Source: Metabacillus schmidteae (lineage in GTDB: Bacteria > Bacillota > Bacilli > Bacillales > Bacillaceae). Taken from it: DNA of 64,000 nucleotides. Positions 36,819-46,336 of this stretch are shown here, one piece after another. Numbering within the stretch: position 1 is the stretch's first letter; every line of letters starts with the position of its first letter. The stretch is taken from NCBI RefSeq assembly GCF_903166545.1, contig NZ_CAESCH010000001.1, positions 2,360,001 through 2,424,000 of the forward strand. Reading direction: 5' to 3'. The position numbers and the translations under genes were made by a program. A model generated the notes under the pieces. It saw only the letters and a program-made list of their open reading frames with translations. It was not told the origin of the DNA and did not search any database.

Positions 36819-37361
36819 ATGTCTCAATTTCACGCAACAACAATTTTTGCTATACATCACAATGGAAAAGCTGCTATGGCAGGTGACGGACAAGTAACGC
36901 TAGGAAACGCAGTTGTTATGAAGCATACTGCCAGAAAAGTGAGGAAATTATTTAATGGCAAAGTTATTGCAGGATTTGCAGGATCTGTAGCAGATGCTTT
37001 TACATTATTTGAACTCTTTGAAAGTAGACTGGAAGAATATAATGGGAATTTGCAACGAGCTGCTGTAGAACTGGCAAAAGAATGGCGAAGTGACAAGGTA
37101 TTAAGGCGTTTAGAAGCAATGCTGATCGTCATGAATGAGAAAGATCTATTATTAGTATCAGGAACAGGTGAAGTAATAGAGCCGGACGATGGTATTTTAG
37201 CTATTGGCTCTGGTGGAAATTATGCTTTATCTGCGGGCCGTGCTCTTAAACGGTTTTCAGGTGATCAATTAACAGCTAAGGAAATTGCTGAGGGTGCTTT
37301 AACGATTGCTGGTGAAATTTGTGTTTATACAAATCTGAATATTATTGTTGAAGAACTTTAA
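36819..37361 (+). CDS. hslV: ATP-dependent protease subunit HslV (ClpQ/CodW)
   Basis: Peptidase ring of the HslUV (ClpYQ) protease. The start is ATG 36819, behind ATGGAGG. The chain begins [16 protein letters not shown], so it carries a five-residue extension ahead of the usual TTI start, and after loss of Met the N-terminal residue would be Ser. Serine as nucleophile in place of threonine is reported for Bacillus Cod[11 protein letters not shown] and [18 protein letters not shown] are the conserved blocks. 180 residues; 19 bases before hslU. Confidence 0.96.
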   Translation: MSQFHATTIFAIHHNGKAAMAGDGQVTLGNAVVMKHTARKVRKLFNGKVIAGFAGSVADAFTLFELFESRLEEYNGNLQRAAVELAKEWRSDKVLRRLEAMLIVMNEKDLLLVSGTGEVIEPDDGILAIGSGGNYALSAGRALKRFSGDQLTAKEIAEGALTIAGEICVYTNLNIIVEEL

Positions 37362-37380
37362 TTAAGGGAGGCAAAGCTAA

Positions 37381-38781
37381 TTGAATAATCAACTAACACC
37401 AAAACAAATTGTTGAACGTTTAGATCAATATATCATAGGACAAAAGGATGCAAAAAAGGCGGTAGCTGTTGCATTAAGAAACCGTTATCGAAGAAGTTTA
37501 TTGAGTGAAAAGCTCCGTGAAGAAGTTGTCCCAAAAAACATTCTTATGATAGGACCCACAGGTGTTGGAAAAACTGAGATTGCAAGAAGAATTGCAAAGC
37601 TTGTAAATGCTCCATTTATTAAAGTTGAAGCAACAAAGTTTACTGAGGTCGGATATGTCGGTAGAGACGTGGAATCTATGGTTAGAGATTTAGTGGAAAC
37701 TGCGGTTCGATTAGTTAAGGAAGAAAAAATATCTGATGTAAAAGGCCTTGCCGAAGAAAATGCAAACAAGAGGTTAATTGATCTTCTTGTTCCTGGTAAG
37801 AAAAAACAAACCACTGCCAAAAACCCACTTGAGATGCTATTTGGAGCAGCAAATCAGCAAACACATGAACAGGATGACCAATCAGCTGATGATTCATCTC
37901 TTCATGAAAAGCGCCGTCGTATTGCACATCAATTAGCATTGGGTGAACTAGAGGATCATTATGTTACTGTAGAGATTGAGGAACAACAAGCATCAATGTT
38001 TGATATGCTTCAGGGGTCGGGTATGGAACAAATGGGCATGAATATGCAAGATGCGTTAGGAAGCTTAATGCCAAAGAAAAAGAAAAAAAGAAAATTAACT
38101 GTTAGAGAAGCTAGAAAAGTAATAACGAATGAAGAAGCAAGTAAATTAATTGATCTTGATGAAGTGACTCAAGAGGCTGTCATAAGGGCAGAGCAAACAG
38201 GGATTATCTTCATTGATGAAATTGATAAAATTGCCGGGAAGTCAAAAGGTGGATCTGCTGACGTTTCCCGTGAAGGTGTACAAAGGGATATCCTTCCAAT
38301 TGTTGAGGGTTCAACGGTTGTAACAAAATACGGATCTGTTAAGACTGATCATATGTTATTTATTGCCGCCGGTGCTTTCCATATTGCGAAGCCATCAGAC
38401 CTTATCCCTGAATTACAGGGGAGATTTCCGATTCGAGTAGAACTTACAAAACTTAGTGTTGAGGATTTTGTGAAAATTTTAGTTGAGCCTGATAATGCTT
38501 TATTAAAGCAATATAAAGCATTAATAGAGACGGAAGGTATAGAATTAGAATTTTCTGACGAAGCTATTCGTAAAGTAGCTGAAGTAGCATTTGATGTGAA
38601 TCAGGACACTGATAATATTGGTGCCCGAAGATTACATACAATTCTTGAACGACTATTAGAGGACCTTTCTTATGAAGCTCCTGATATTAACCTTGAGAAG
38701 ATTGTGATAACTCCACAATATGTAGAAGACAAACTAGGGAAAATATCAAAAAATAAAGATTTAAGCCAATTTATTTTATAG
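37381..38781 (+). CDS. hslU: ATP-dependent protease ATPase subunit HslU (ClpY/CodX)
   Basis: AAA+ unfoldase that feeds HslV. Starts at TTG 37381 behind GGGAGGC. Walker A GPTGVGKT (58-65), Walker B with D279-E280 ([11 protein letters not shown]), the pore motif [11 protein letters not shown], the I domain between about 110 and 230, and sensor [18 protein letters not shown] are all present. The C-terminal tail SQFIL is the HslV-activating peptide. 466 residues. Confidence 0.97.
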   Translation: MNNQLTPKQIVERLDQYIIGQKDAKKAVAVALRNRYRRSLLSEKLREEVVPKNILMIGPTGVGKTEIARRIAKLVNAPFIKVEATKFTEVGYVGRDVESMVRDLVETAVRLVKEEKISDVKGLAEENANKRLIDLLVPGKKKQTTAKNPLEMLFGAANQQTHEQDDQSADDSSLHEKRRRIAHQLALGELEDHYVTVEIEEQQASMFDMLQGSGMEQMGMNMQDALGSLMPKKKKKRKLTVREARKVITNEEASKLIDLDEVTQEAVIRAEQTGIIFIDEIDKIAGKSKGGSADVSREGVQRDILPIVEGSTVVTKYGSVKTDHMLFIAAGAFHIAKPSDLIPELQGRFPIRVELTKLSVEDFVKILVEPDNALLKQYKALIETEGIELEFSDEAIRKVAEVAFDVNQDTDNIGARRLHTILERLLEDLSYEAPDINLEKIVITPQYVEDKLGKISKNKDLSQFIL

Positions 38782-38817
38782 TACTTACAATTTCATATGT
38801 TACAGGAGGAACCATAC

Positions 38818-39597
38818 ATGTCTTTATTACAAAAAACACGTAAAATTAATGCTATGCTTCAAAGAGCAGCAGGAAAACCGGTAAATTTCAAGGAAATGTC
38901 AGAGACGCTAAGCGAAGTAATTGAAGCGAATATATTTGTAGTTAGCCGTAGAGGGAAGTTACTAGGATTTGCGATTAATCAACAAATTGAAAATGAACGA
39001 ATGAAAAAAATGCTGGAAGATCGTCAATTCCCTGAAGGTTATACAAATAATCTTTTTAACATAACGGAAACATCATCAAATATTGACGTTTATAGTGAGT
39101 ATACTGCTTTCCCTGTTGAAAACCGTGAATTGTTTGAAAATGGTCTAACTACAATTGTGCCAATTATTGGTGGGGGAGAACGCCTTGGAACACTTATCCT
39201 GGCAAGAGTTCAAGAGCAATTCGCTGATGAAGATTTAATCTTAGCAGAATACGGTGCTACGGTTGTAGGTATGGAAATTTTAAAGGAAAAAGCAGAAGAA
39301 ATCGAAGAGGAAGCACGTAGCAAAGCGGTTGTTCAAATGGCGATTAGTTCACTTTCTTATAGTGAATTGGAGGCAATTGAACATATCTTTGAAGAATTAA
39401 ATGGTAATGAGGGATTATTAGTAGCGAGTAAAATCGCTGATCGTGTAGGAATCACAAGATCTGTAATTGTTAATGCACTTCGTAAATTAGAAAGTGCTGG
39501 TGTTATTGAATCACGTTCTCTCGGTATGAAAGGGACATATATTAAAGTCTTGAATGCAAAGTTCTTAGTTGAATTAGAAAAATTGAAAACAAATTAA
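38818..39597 (+). CDS. codY: Global transcriptional regulator CodY
   Basis: GTP- and branched-chain amino acid-sensing repressor of stationary-phase genes. The start is ATG 38818 ([15 protein letters not shown]) with ACAGGAGG before it, giving the usual 259 residues. GAF domain to about 155, with the ligand pocket region R61-M62 and F71; linker helix; winged helix-turn-helix at about 203-228 ([22 protein letters not shown]), followed by the wing [11 protein letters not shown]. In B. subtilis CodY also represses the fla/che promoter that follows here. Confidence 0.98.
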   Translation: MSLLQKTRKINAMLQRAAGKPVNFKEMSETLSEVIEANIFVVSRRGKLLGFAINQQIENERMKKMLEDRQFPEGYTNNLFNITETSSNIDVYSEYTAFPVENRELFENGLTTIVPIIGGGERLGTLILARVQEQFADEDLILAEYGATVVGMEILKEKAEEIEEEARSKAVVQMAISSLSYSELEAIEHIFEELNGNEGLLVASKIADRVGITRSVIVNALRKLESAGVIESRSLGMKGTYIKVLNAKFLVELEKLKTN

Positions 39598-39610
39598 TAA
39601 AAACTTGGTA

Positions 39611-39643
39611 AAAAGAGGATGATCAATGATCATCCTCTTTTTT
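39611..39643 (+). terminator. Intrinsic terminator after codY
   Basis: Stem GAGGATGATC (39615-39624)/GATCATCCTC (39628-39637) with A run before and TTTTTT after. It separates the codY operon from fla/che. Confidence 0.92.
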
Positions 39644-39935
39644 ATTACAGGTTTATTACAAATATTAAAAATGGAAATAATATTTATGTAGGGATTTGTC
39701 GCATTTTATGATATTTTATTAAGGTATTAAAAAGGATTTCTGTTAGTATATTTTAATTTATGCGGTAAAGTCGGCATAGTACAATAGTCCTCTTTTGAAA
39801 ATAGATAGAAAATCCGACTTTTTTTTACAAAGTCTTAATAGACTTTAAGACTATTATTTCATACAATTATAGAGGAATTAACATATTTCGACACTATACG
39901 ATACGTATCAATGTTTAATTTTGTGAGGGGATATC
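39644..39935 (+). promoter_or_regulatory. fla/che operon promoter and leader region
   Basis: A gene-free stretch with three parts. (a) 39767-39826: AAAGTCGG pairs with CCGACTTT (39814-39821), followed by more T: terminator-like, with a 39-base loop. (b) 39831-39852: perfect inverted repeat AGTCTTAA-N6-TTAAGACT. (c) 39845-39873: possible promoter TTAAGA, 17 bp, TATAGA, whose -35 lies in the right arm of (b). A further extended -10, TGATATTTT, is at 39709-39717. I found no sigma D promoter (TAAA, GCCGATAT). The flgB start follows GAGGGG. Confidence 0.5.
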
Positions 39936-40328
39936 ATGAATTTATTTTCAAATACTATTACAAGCCTTGAAAAAGCCATTTCTCAATCAACAGCAAGACA
40001 AAGAGTCATTTCAAATAATATTGCAAATGTCGATACCCCGAATTATAAAGCTCAAGAAGTTCGGTTTAATACTGCATTAACAAATGAAATGCAAAAGCTT
40101 GGAGCATATAAAACAAACAGCAAGCATATTGAATTCGGTGGGGCAGATTCATCCAGCTATCAAATCGTAGCTAAGAATAATACGAATTACAATCATAATG
40201 GAAATAATGTTGATATAGACCAAGAAATGACTGAAATGGCAAAGAATCAAATCCAATATAATGCATTAATTGAGAGATTAAGCGGCAAGTTTAATTCTTT
40301 AAAAACTGTAATAAAAGGTGGCAATTAA
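39936..40328 (+). CDS. flgB: Flagellar basal body rod protein FlgB
   Basis: Proximal rod subunit. N-terminal helix plus the rod-family motif RQRVISNNIANVDTPNYKAQEV (about 22-43), and the C-terminal NNVDIDQEMTEMAKNQIQYNALIERLS. 130 residues. First gene of the fla/che operon; flgC follows after 2 bases. Confidence 0.97.
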   Translation: MNLFSNTITSLEKAISQSTARQRVISNNIANVDTPNYKAQEVRFNTALTNEMQKLGAYKTNSKHIEFGGADSSSYQIVAKNNTNYNHNGNNVDIDQEMTEMAKNQIQYNALIERLSGKFNSLKTVIKGGN

Positions 40329-40330
40329 CT

Positions 40331-40780
40331 GTGTCAATTTTTCAATCAATCAATACATCCGGTTCTGCTTTAACTGCACAGCGGGTAAGAATGGATGTTA
40401 TTTCTTCTAACATGGCAAATATGGAAACAACAAGAGGAGAATTTGTGAATGGTGAATGGCAACCATATCGTAGGAAAATGGTTGTAACCCAACCGCAAGG
40501 AAATCAATTTTCTTTCTTTTTAAGTAAGGCAATGGGTTCAAAAGAAACAACGGGAGGCGTCAAGGTTACCGAAATTACTGAGGATCAAACTCCCTTTGAA
40601 CTTGTATATGATCCAGAACACCCGGATGCGAATGATGAAGGTTATGTAGCGATGCCTAATGTGGACCCATTAAAAGAAATGGTTGACCTTATTAGCAGCA
40701 CGAGATCGTATGAAGCTAACGTTACAGTTATGAATGCATCTAAAGGAATGTTAATGAAAGCTTTAGAAATAGGAAAATAG
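40331..40780 (+). CDS. flgC: Flagellar basal body rod protein FlgC
   Basis: Rod subunit. Starts at GTG 40331 (MSIFQSINTSGSALTAQRVRMDVISSNMANMETT), 2 bases after flgB; AAAGGTGGC inside the end of flgB is the ribosome binding site. The C-terminus EMVDLISSTRSYEANVTVMNASKGMLMKALEIGK is the conserved rod coiled-coil. 149 residues. Confidence 0.97.
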   Translation: MSIFQSINTSGSALTAQRVRMDVISSNMANMETTRGEFVNGEWQPYRRKMVVTQPQGNQFSFFLSKAMGSKETTGGVKVTEITEDQTPFELVYDPEHPDANDEGYVAMPNVDPLKEMVDLISSTRSYEANVTVMNASKGMLMKALEIGK

Positions 40781-40789
40781 GTGATCGAG

Positions 40790-41104
40790 ATGATAAATAG
40801 TATAAGTCCATTTAAACTAACAACCGAACCAGTTCAAATACAACCTAAGTTCTTGTCAAATAATGCAAATCAAGCAGAAAATAAAGCAAGTTTTGGGGAA
40901 ACCCTCAAAAATGCAATTGACAATGTTAATAAAGCACAAATAGAGTCAGACAAAATGACAGAAGCATTAGCAACCGGAAAAAATGTAGAACTACATGATG
41001 TGATGATTGCATCTCAAAAATCCAGTATTACACTTTTAACAACTATAGAAGTGAGAAATAAAGCGATCGAGGCTTATCAAGAGATGATGAGAATGCAAGT
41101 TTAG
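40790..41104 (+). CDS. fliE: Flagellar hook-basal body complex protein FliE
   Basis: Adapter between the MS ring and the rod. The start is ATG 40790 (MINSISPFKL), 5 bases after AGGTGA; the GTG at 40781 abuts the flgC stop and is less likely. The C-terminal block VELHDVMIASQKSSITLLTTIEVRNKAIEAYQEMMRMQV is the family signature. 104 residues. Confidence 0.96.
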   Translation: MINSISPFKLTTEPVQIQPKFLSNNANQAENKASFGETLKNAIDNVNKAQIESDKMTEALATGKNVELHDVMIASQKSSITLLTTIEVRNKAIEAYQEMMRMQV

Positions 41105-41174
41105 TATATAAGTATCTTTCTATATTATTAAATACTAAAAATGCAAATGTCATTGTACCGGGGGATTTTATGGA

Positions 41175-42776
41175 ATGAACGAAAAAATATTGAATATAAA
41201 AGACAAACTAACCGGGGTATGGCAACAGAAAAGTAAGATGCAAAAAACATTTTATATTTCAAGTATAATCGTGTTTTTTGTCATAGTTGGCCTAATTACT
41301 TACTTTATGTCCAGACCAAATTTAGTTCCTCTTTATTCAAATCTCTCTCCAGCTGAAACAGGACAAATAAAAGAGACTCTTGATGCCAAAGGCGTACAAT
41401 CAGAAATCTCTAATAACGGTACATCGATTATGGTACCAAAAGAGATGGTCGATACGTTAATGGTTGAGTTAGCTGCGGAAGGAGTTCCTGATACTGGAAT
41501 GATCGATTATTCATATTTCGGTCAGGATTCCGGTTTTGGGATGACGGATAAGGAGTTTGATGTTATTAAACTTAAAGCAACACAAACTGAGCTGGCTAAT
41601 TTAATGAAAGGAATCGATGGAGTTAAAGAGGCAAGTGTGATGATTAACCTTCCAACTGAATCAGTTTTCGTTGGTGATCAACAAGAAGGGTCCTCCGCTT
41701 CCGTTGTTCTTAATCTGGAGCCTGGAGCTCAGCTGGATCAGGATAAAGTAAATGCACTTTTTCATTTGGTTTCAAAAAGTATACCAAATCTTACAACTGA
41801 TAATATCGTCATTATGGATCAAAACTTTAATTATTATGATTTAAATGATGGTCAAGGTGCTTCACCAGGTACAAGCTATGCATCACAGCAAGAAATAAAA
41901 TCGCAAATAGAACAAGATATTCAACGAGATGTCCAAAAGTTATTAGGTACAATGATGGGTCAAGATAAGGTAGTAGTTGCCGTAACAACTGATATCGATT
42001 TTACTCAGGAAAATCGTGAAGAAAATCTTGTATCTCCTGTTGTAGAAGGTGAAGATGAAGGAATTGCTGTAAGTGTTGAACGAATTACTGAAGCTTATAC
42101 TGGAAATGGAGCTGCAGCTGCTGGTGGTGTGAACGGTACTGGTGACACTGATGTTCCAGGCTATCAAGCGACAGCAGAAGGTACCGGTGATGGAGATTAT
42201 GAACGGATTGAGGAAAGAATTAATAACGAAGTGAATCGAATAAATAAACAAATTGTTGAAAGTCCTTATAAAATTCGTGACCTGGGCATTCAAGTAATGG
42301 TTGAACCACCAAATCCTGAAGATCCCCTTTCATTTACTCCTGAAAGAGAAGAAGACATACAACAAATCCTTTCTACAGTAGTTAGAACATCTATTAATAA
42401 AGATTACTCGGAAGAGCCTATAACAGATGAGGAAATTGCTTCAAAAATTGTTGTTTCCGTTCAACCGTTTGATGGCAAACTTCAGGCGGAAGAGACAGAA
42501 GCCAGTCAAACGATTCCAATGTGGATGTATATTGTTGGAGGCATTCTTTTATTAGCGATTGTCGTTCTTATCATTCTTCTCATTAGAAAGAAAAAAGAAA
42601 ATGAAGAGGAATACGAAGAGGATGAAACACCTGTTGTCACTACATTTAATGTTCCAGACATTAACATTGAAGTTGAATCAGAAACAACTGTTCGTAAAAA
42701 ACAACTTGAAAAAATGGCAAAAGAAAATCCGGAAGATTTTGCAAAACTATTACGTACTTGGATAGCTGAGGACTAG
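41175..42776 (+). CDS. fliF: Flagellar MS-ring protein FliF
   Basis: Forms the membrane ring on which the flagellum is built. Two transmembrane segments (about 24-44 and 447-470), with ring-building motifs between them (LYSNLSPAETGQIKETLDAKG, VKEASVMINLPTESVF) and a low-complexity Gly/Ala/Thr-rich loop (about 310-335). The cytoplasmic tail binds FliG. 533 residues. The ribosome binding site GGGGG is 10 bases from this ATG; a two-codon frame ATG GAA TGA at 41170-41178 overlaps the start. Confidence 0.97.
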   Translation: MNEKILNIKDKLTGVWQQKSKMQKTFYISSIIVFFVIVGLITYFMSRPNLVPLYSNLSPAETGQIKETLDAKGVQSEISNNGTSIMVPKEMVDTLMVELAAEGVPDTGMIDYSYFGQDSGFGMTDKEFDVIKLKATQTELANLMKGIDGVKEASVMINLPTESVFVGDQQEGSSASVVLNLEPGAQLDQDKVNALFHLVSKSIPNLTTDNIVIMDQNFNYYDLNDGQGASPGTSYASQQEIKSQIEQDIQRDVQKLLGTMMGQDKVVVAVTTDIDFTQENREENLVSPVVEGEDEGIAVSVERITEAYTGNGAAAAGGVNGTGDTDVPGYQATAEGTGDGDYERIEERINNEVNRINKQIVESPYKIRDLGIQVMVEPPNPEDPLSFTPEREEDIQQILSTVVRTSINKDYSEEPITDEEIASKIVVSVQPFDGKLQAEETEASQTIPMWMYIVGGILLLAIVVLIILLIRKKKENEEEYEEDETPVVTTFNVPDINIEVESETTVRKKQLEKMAKENPEDFAKLLRTWIAED

Positions 42777-42788
42777 GAGGTTAGAGGT

Positions 42789-43805
42789 TTGGCAAGAAAA
42801 GACAATAACGCATTAACAGGAAAACAGAAAGCTGCCATTCTCTTAATCTCTTTAGGCCCAGAGGTGTCAGCATCTGTGTACAAACATTTATCTGAAGAAG
42901 AGATTGAAAGACTTACGTTGGAGATTTCCGGGGTTCGCAAGGTTGAAGCTGAAAAGAAGGAAGAAATAATAGAAGAGTTTCATGATATTGCGATGGCACA
43001 GGAGTTTATTACACAAGGTGGTATCGCATATGCAAAAGAAGTGCTGGAAAAAGCTCTGGGACCTGAGAAGGCAACAAGCATCATTCACAGGCTAACATCA
43101 TCCTTACAAGTAAAACCGTTTGACTTTGCAAGGAAAGCAGACCCTTCCCAAATACTAAATTTTATTCAAAATGAGCATCCACAAACGATTGCGCTCATTC
43201 TTTCGTATCTAGAACCGGCTCAATCTGGTCAAATATTGTCTGAACTTCCTCAAGAATTACAGGCAGATGTTGCTAGACGGATAGCTGTAATGGATCGAAC
43301 TGCTCCAGAAATTATCAATGAAATTGAACAAATCCTTGAACGAAAACTTTCATCAACTGTGACTCAAGATTTCACACAAACCGGTGGAATTGAAGCTGTT
43401 GTAGAAGTATTAAATGGAGTTGACAGGACAACAGAAAGAACAATTTTAGACTCTCTGGAAATACAAGATCCTGTTTTAGCTGAAGAAATTAAAAAGAGAA
43501 TGTTTGTATTTGAAGACATCGTAACCCTTGATAATCGTGCTATACAGCGTGTAATTAGAGATGTAGAAAATGAAGACTTAATGCTGTCACTCAAAGTCGC
43601 GAGTGAGGAAGTTCGTGAAGTTGTTTATAAGAACATGTCTAAACGTATGGTTGATACGTTTAAAGAAGAAATGGAATATATGGGGCCTGTTAGACTTCGA
43701 GATGTTGAAGAAGCTCAATCGAGAATTGTTGGTGTGATCAGAAGACTTGAAGAAGCTGGTGAAATTGTCATAGCCCGTGGTGGAGGAGATGATATTATTG
43801 TCTAG
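42789..43805 (+). CDS. fliG: Flagellar motor switch protein FliG
   Basis: Rotor protein that contacts the stator MotA and the MS ring. TTG start at 42789 behind TAGGAGGTTAGAGG. FliG N domain (LTGKQKAAILLISLGPEVSASVYKHL), middle domain with EHPQTIALILSYL (EHPQ motif), and the C-terminal torque helix FVFEDIVTLDNRAIQRVIRDVE with charged residues. 338 residues. Its end overlaps fliH. Confidence 0.97.
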   Translation: MARKDNNALTGKQKAAILLISLGPEVSASVYKHLSEEEIERLTLEISGVRKVEAEKKEEIIEEFHDIAMAQEFITQGGIAYAKEVLEKALGPEKATSIIHRLTSSLQVKPFDFARKADPSQILNFIQNEHPQTIALILSYLEPAQSGQILSELPQELQADVARRIAVMDRTAPEIINEIEQILERKLSSTVTQDFTQTGGIEAVVEVLNGVDRTTERTILDSLEIQDPVLAEEIKKRMFVFEDIVTLDNRAIQRVIRDVENEDLMLSLKVASEEVREVVYKNMSKRMVDTFKEEMEYMGPVRLRDVEEAQSRIVGVIRRLEEAGEIVIARGGGDDIIV

Positions 43806-44550
43806 GCTGATTAAGTCACAATATACAAATCATCATGAAGAGGGAAAAAAGATTGCTGTTCAAACAATTAGAGCACTGCTCCAAGATAAACAGAAAGAAA
43901 ATGACCCTGAATTAGTTAGTCAGTCTTCTTTTATCATCCAATCAGCAAAAAATGAGGCAGAACAAATGATCAATGCAGCAATGGAAGAATCTTCAATCAT
44001 CCATCAGCAAATACAGTTTGAAAAGAATAACTGGGAGCAGGAACGTGAACACTTAATTGAGCAAGCAAGACAAGAAGGATATGCAGAAGGTATAGAACTT
44101 GGTAGACAGGAAGCATTAAGAAAATACGAGTCTACCATTGAAGAAGCGAATAGAATTATCGAATTGGCAAAGTGTGATTATGATGAAAAAATCCAATCTG
44201 CTGAGAATGCTATTTTAGAACTTTCGGTAAAGATTGCAGAGAAAATCATAGTTGCTAAATTAACAGAATCACCCGATCATTTACTTCCTCTTGTAAAAAA
44301 AGGACTAAACGAAGTGAAAGAATATGAACATATTAAAATTCATGTCCATCCTCATTTTTACGAATTAGTCTTAAATCAAAAAGATGAACTAAGAACATTG
44401 TTGACAAATGACACAGACTTTAATATCTATGCAAATGCAGAAATAAATGAGCATGATTGTTTTATAGAATCTGCATTCGGAAGAATAGATCTAAGCATAG
44501 ATACACAATTAGAACAATTGAAAAAACAATTAATCGATTTATTAGGCTAA
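43789..44550 (+). CDS. fliH: Flagellar export ATPase regulator FliH
   Basis: Cytoplasmic partner and negative regulator of the export ATPase FliI. ATG 43789 gives 253 residues (MILLSRLIKSQYTNHHEEGKK); the TTG at 43798 has better distance to GGAGGAG and is an alternative start. The middle (about 45-140) is a long charged coiled coil, and the C-terminal FliH domain includes ILELSVKIAEKIIVAKL and HDCFIESAFGRIDLSIDTQLEQLKKQL. Overlaps the fliG end by 17 bases. Confidence 0.93.
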   Translation: MILLSRLIKSQYTNHHEEGKKIAVQTIRALLQDKQKENDPELVSQSSFIIQSAKNEAEQMINAAMEESSIIHQQIQFEKNNWEQEREHLIEQARQEGYAEGIELGRQEALRKYESTIEEANRIIELAKCDYDEKIQSAENAILELSVKIAEKIIVAKLTESPDHLLPLVKKGLNEVKEYEHIKIHVHPHFYELVLNQKDELRTLLTNDTDFNIYANAEINEHDCFIESAFGRIDLSIDTQLEQLKKQLIDLLG

Positions 44551-44563
44551 GAGGTGATCTGAC

Positions 44564-45883
44564 CTGAGAGCAGCAGATTTGATACATGCTATCGACACGC
44601 TAGATACTTATAAACGATATGGAAAAGTGAAAAGAGTAGTCGGTCTTATGATTGAATCAAGAGGACCAGAAAGCTCTATTGGTGACTTATGCTATATCTA
44701 TGCTGGTTCTACAAATAAAACGAAAATTCCTGCAGAGGTTGTTGGTTTTAAGGAAGAAAATGTGCTTCTTATGCCTTATTTACAAGTAACAAATATTTCT
44801 CCCGGTAGCATTGTTGAAGCAACTGAAGAGCCTTTAACTGTTAAGGTTGGATCAGGTCTTGTTGGGCAAGTGCTGGATTCATTTGGTTTACCTTTAAATG
44901 AATCATCTCTACCGAAAGGATTAACCAGCGTACCAACGGATCAATCACCTCCAAATCCAATGAAACGCCCTCCAATCCATGAAAAAATGGAAGTGGGTGT
45001 CCGTGTAATTGATAGTCTGTTAACTGTAGGTAAAGGTCAACGTGTAGGTATCTTTGCAGGAAGTGGTGTAGGTAAAAGTACATTAATGGGTATGATTGCC
45101 CGAAATACTAATGCAGACTTAAATGTGATCGCCCTTATAGGTGAACGAGGTCGTGAAGTAAGAGAATTTATTGACCGGGATTTAGGTCCTGAAGGATTAA
45201 AAAGGTCCATCGTTGTTGTTGCAACCTCTGACCAACCTGCATTAATGAGATTGAAAGCGGCATATACGGCAACTGCTATTGCCGAGTACTTTCGTGATAA
45301 AGGGTTAAATGTAATGTTTATGATGGATTCGGTTACTCGTGTTGCAATGGCCCAACGGGAAATAGGCCTTGCTGTAGGAGAGCCGCCCACGACAAAAGGG
45401 TATACTCCTTCTGTATTTGCTATATTACCAAAACTTTTGGAGCGAACAGGTACGAATGAACATGGAACGATTACAGCCTTTTATACAGTTTTAGTTGACG
45501 GTGATGACTTAAATGAGCCAATCTCTGATACTGTTCGAGGGATTTTAGATGGACATATTGTATTAGACCGACAGCTTGCAAATAAAGGTCAATTTCCAGC
45601 GATTAATGTGTTAAAAAGTATTAGTCGTGTAATGAATCAAATTATTGATTCTAATCATCGAAGCTCAGCTTCAAAGCTAAGAGACCTTTTATCCACTTAC
45701 TTAAACTCTGAAGATTTAATCAATATTGGTGCATACAAAAGAGGTTCATCAAGAGAAATAGATGAAGCCATTAAGTATTATCCAAAAATCATTTCATTCT
45801 TGAAACAAAACGTTGAAGATAAAGTAATAATAGATCAAAGTATAGGATCTCTTAGTCAACTGATTGAAAAAGGTGATTATTAA
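44564..45883 (+). CDS. fliI: Flagellum-specific ATP synthase FliI (probable CTG start)
   Basis: Hexameric ATPase of the flagellar type III export system. Walker A AGSGVGKST with K171, Walker B region VMFMMDSVTRVAMAQREIGLA, and the export-ATPase motif GEPPTTKGYTPSVFAILPKLLERTG are present. The frame has no ATG or GTG near its start: the first usable codons are CTG 44564 and TTG 44579. CTG is 7 bases after a near-perfect ribosome binding site GAGGTGATCT and gives 439 residues with the same N-terminal extent as B. subtilis FliI; TTG is 22 bases away. CTG is therefore preferred. Confidence 0.93.
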   Translation: MRAADLIHAIDTLDTYKRYGKVKRVVGLMIESRGPESSIGDLCYIYAGSTNKTKIPAEVVGFKEENVLLMPYLQVTNISPGSIVEATEEPLTVKVGSGLVGQVLDSFGLPLNESSLPKGLTSVPTDQSPPNPMKRPPIHEKMEVGVRVIDSLLTVGKGQRVGIFAGSGVGKSTLMGMIARNTNADLNVIALIGERGREVREFIDRDLGPEGLKRSIVVVATSDQPALMRLKAAYTATAIAEYFRDKGLNVMFMMDSVTRVAMAQREIGLAVGEPPTTKGYTPSVFAILPKLLERTGTNEHGTITAFYTVLVDGDDLNEPISDTVRGILDGHIVLDRQLANKGQFPAINVLKSISRVMNQIIDSNHRSSASKLRDLLSTYLNSEDLINIGAYKRGSSREIDEAIKYYPKIISFLKQNVEDKVIIDQSIGSLSQLIEKGDY

Positions 45884-46326
45884 TGTCAATTCATTTTCGA
45901 TTTCAAAAAATCATGGATATTAAAGAAAATGAAAAAGAGCAGTCTCAAGCAGAATATAACCAGTCTGTTAATGATTTTGAAACAGTGGCAAACAAACTCT
46001 ATGAATCTCTAAAACAAAAAGAGGAGTTAGAGGAAAATACCCTCTCGAAACTAAATGAAGGGATGTCTGTCCAAGAGATTAGACATTATCAGCAATTTGT
46101 GACGAACATGGAAAAGACCATCTCTCATTATCAAAAAATGGTTATGTTAACTCGTAATCGTATGAATGAAAAGCAAACAAAGCTCATGTATCAAAACATG
46201 GAATTGAAAAAATATGAAAAGCTAAAAGAAAAACAGAATAACGAATTTGTTAGACACTCTAAGGAACTTGAAAACAAATTTATGGATGACCTTTCGATTC
46301 AAACTTATATGTACCGCGGAAATTAG
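45883..46326 (+). CDS. fliJ: Flagellar export chaperone FliJ
   Basis: A 147-residue, almost wholly helical protein (MSIHFRFQKIMDIKENEKEQSQAEYNQ...), expected to form an antiparallel coiled coil that inserts into the FliI ring and contacts FlhA. Starts on the last base of the fliI stop (TAATG), with AAAGGTG upstream. The identity rests on coiled-coil nature, length and position. Confidence 0.92.
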   Translation: MSIHFRFQKIMDIKENEKEQSQAEYNQSVNDFETVANKLYESLKQKEELEENTLSKLNEGMSVQEIRHYQQFVTNMEKTISHYQKMVMLTRNRMNEKQTKLMYQNMELKKYEKLKEKQNNEFVRHSKELENKFMDDLSIQTYMYRGN

Positions 46327-46336
46327 GTGAATGCAG

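Noticed and set aside
39789..39803. A CodY-box-like sequence around TTTTGAAAAT before flgB
   Set aside because: It has five mismatches to AATTTTCWGAAAATT, which is too weak in AT-rich DNA, although CodY control of this operon is known in B. subtilis.
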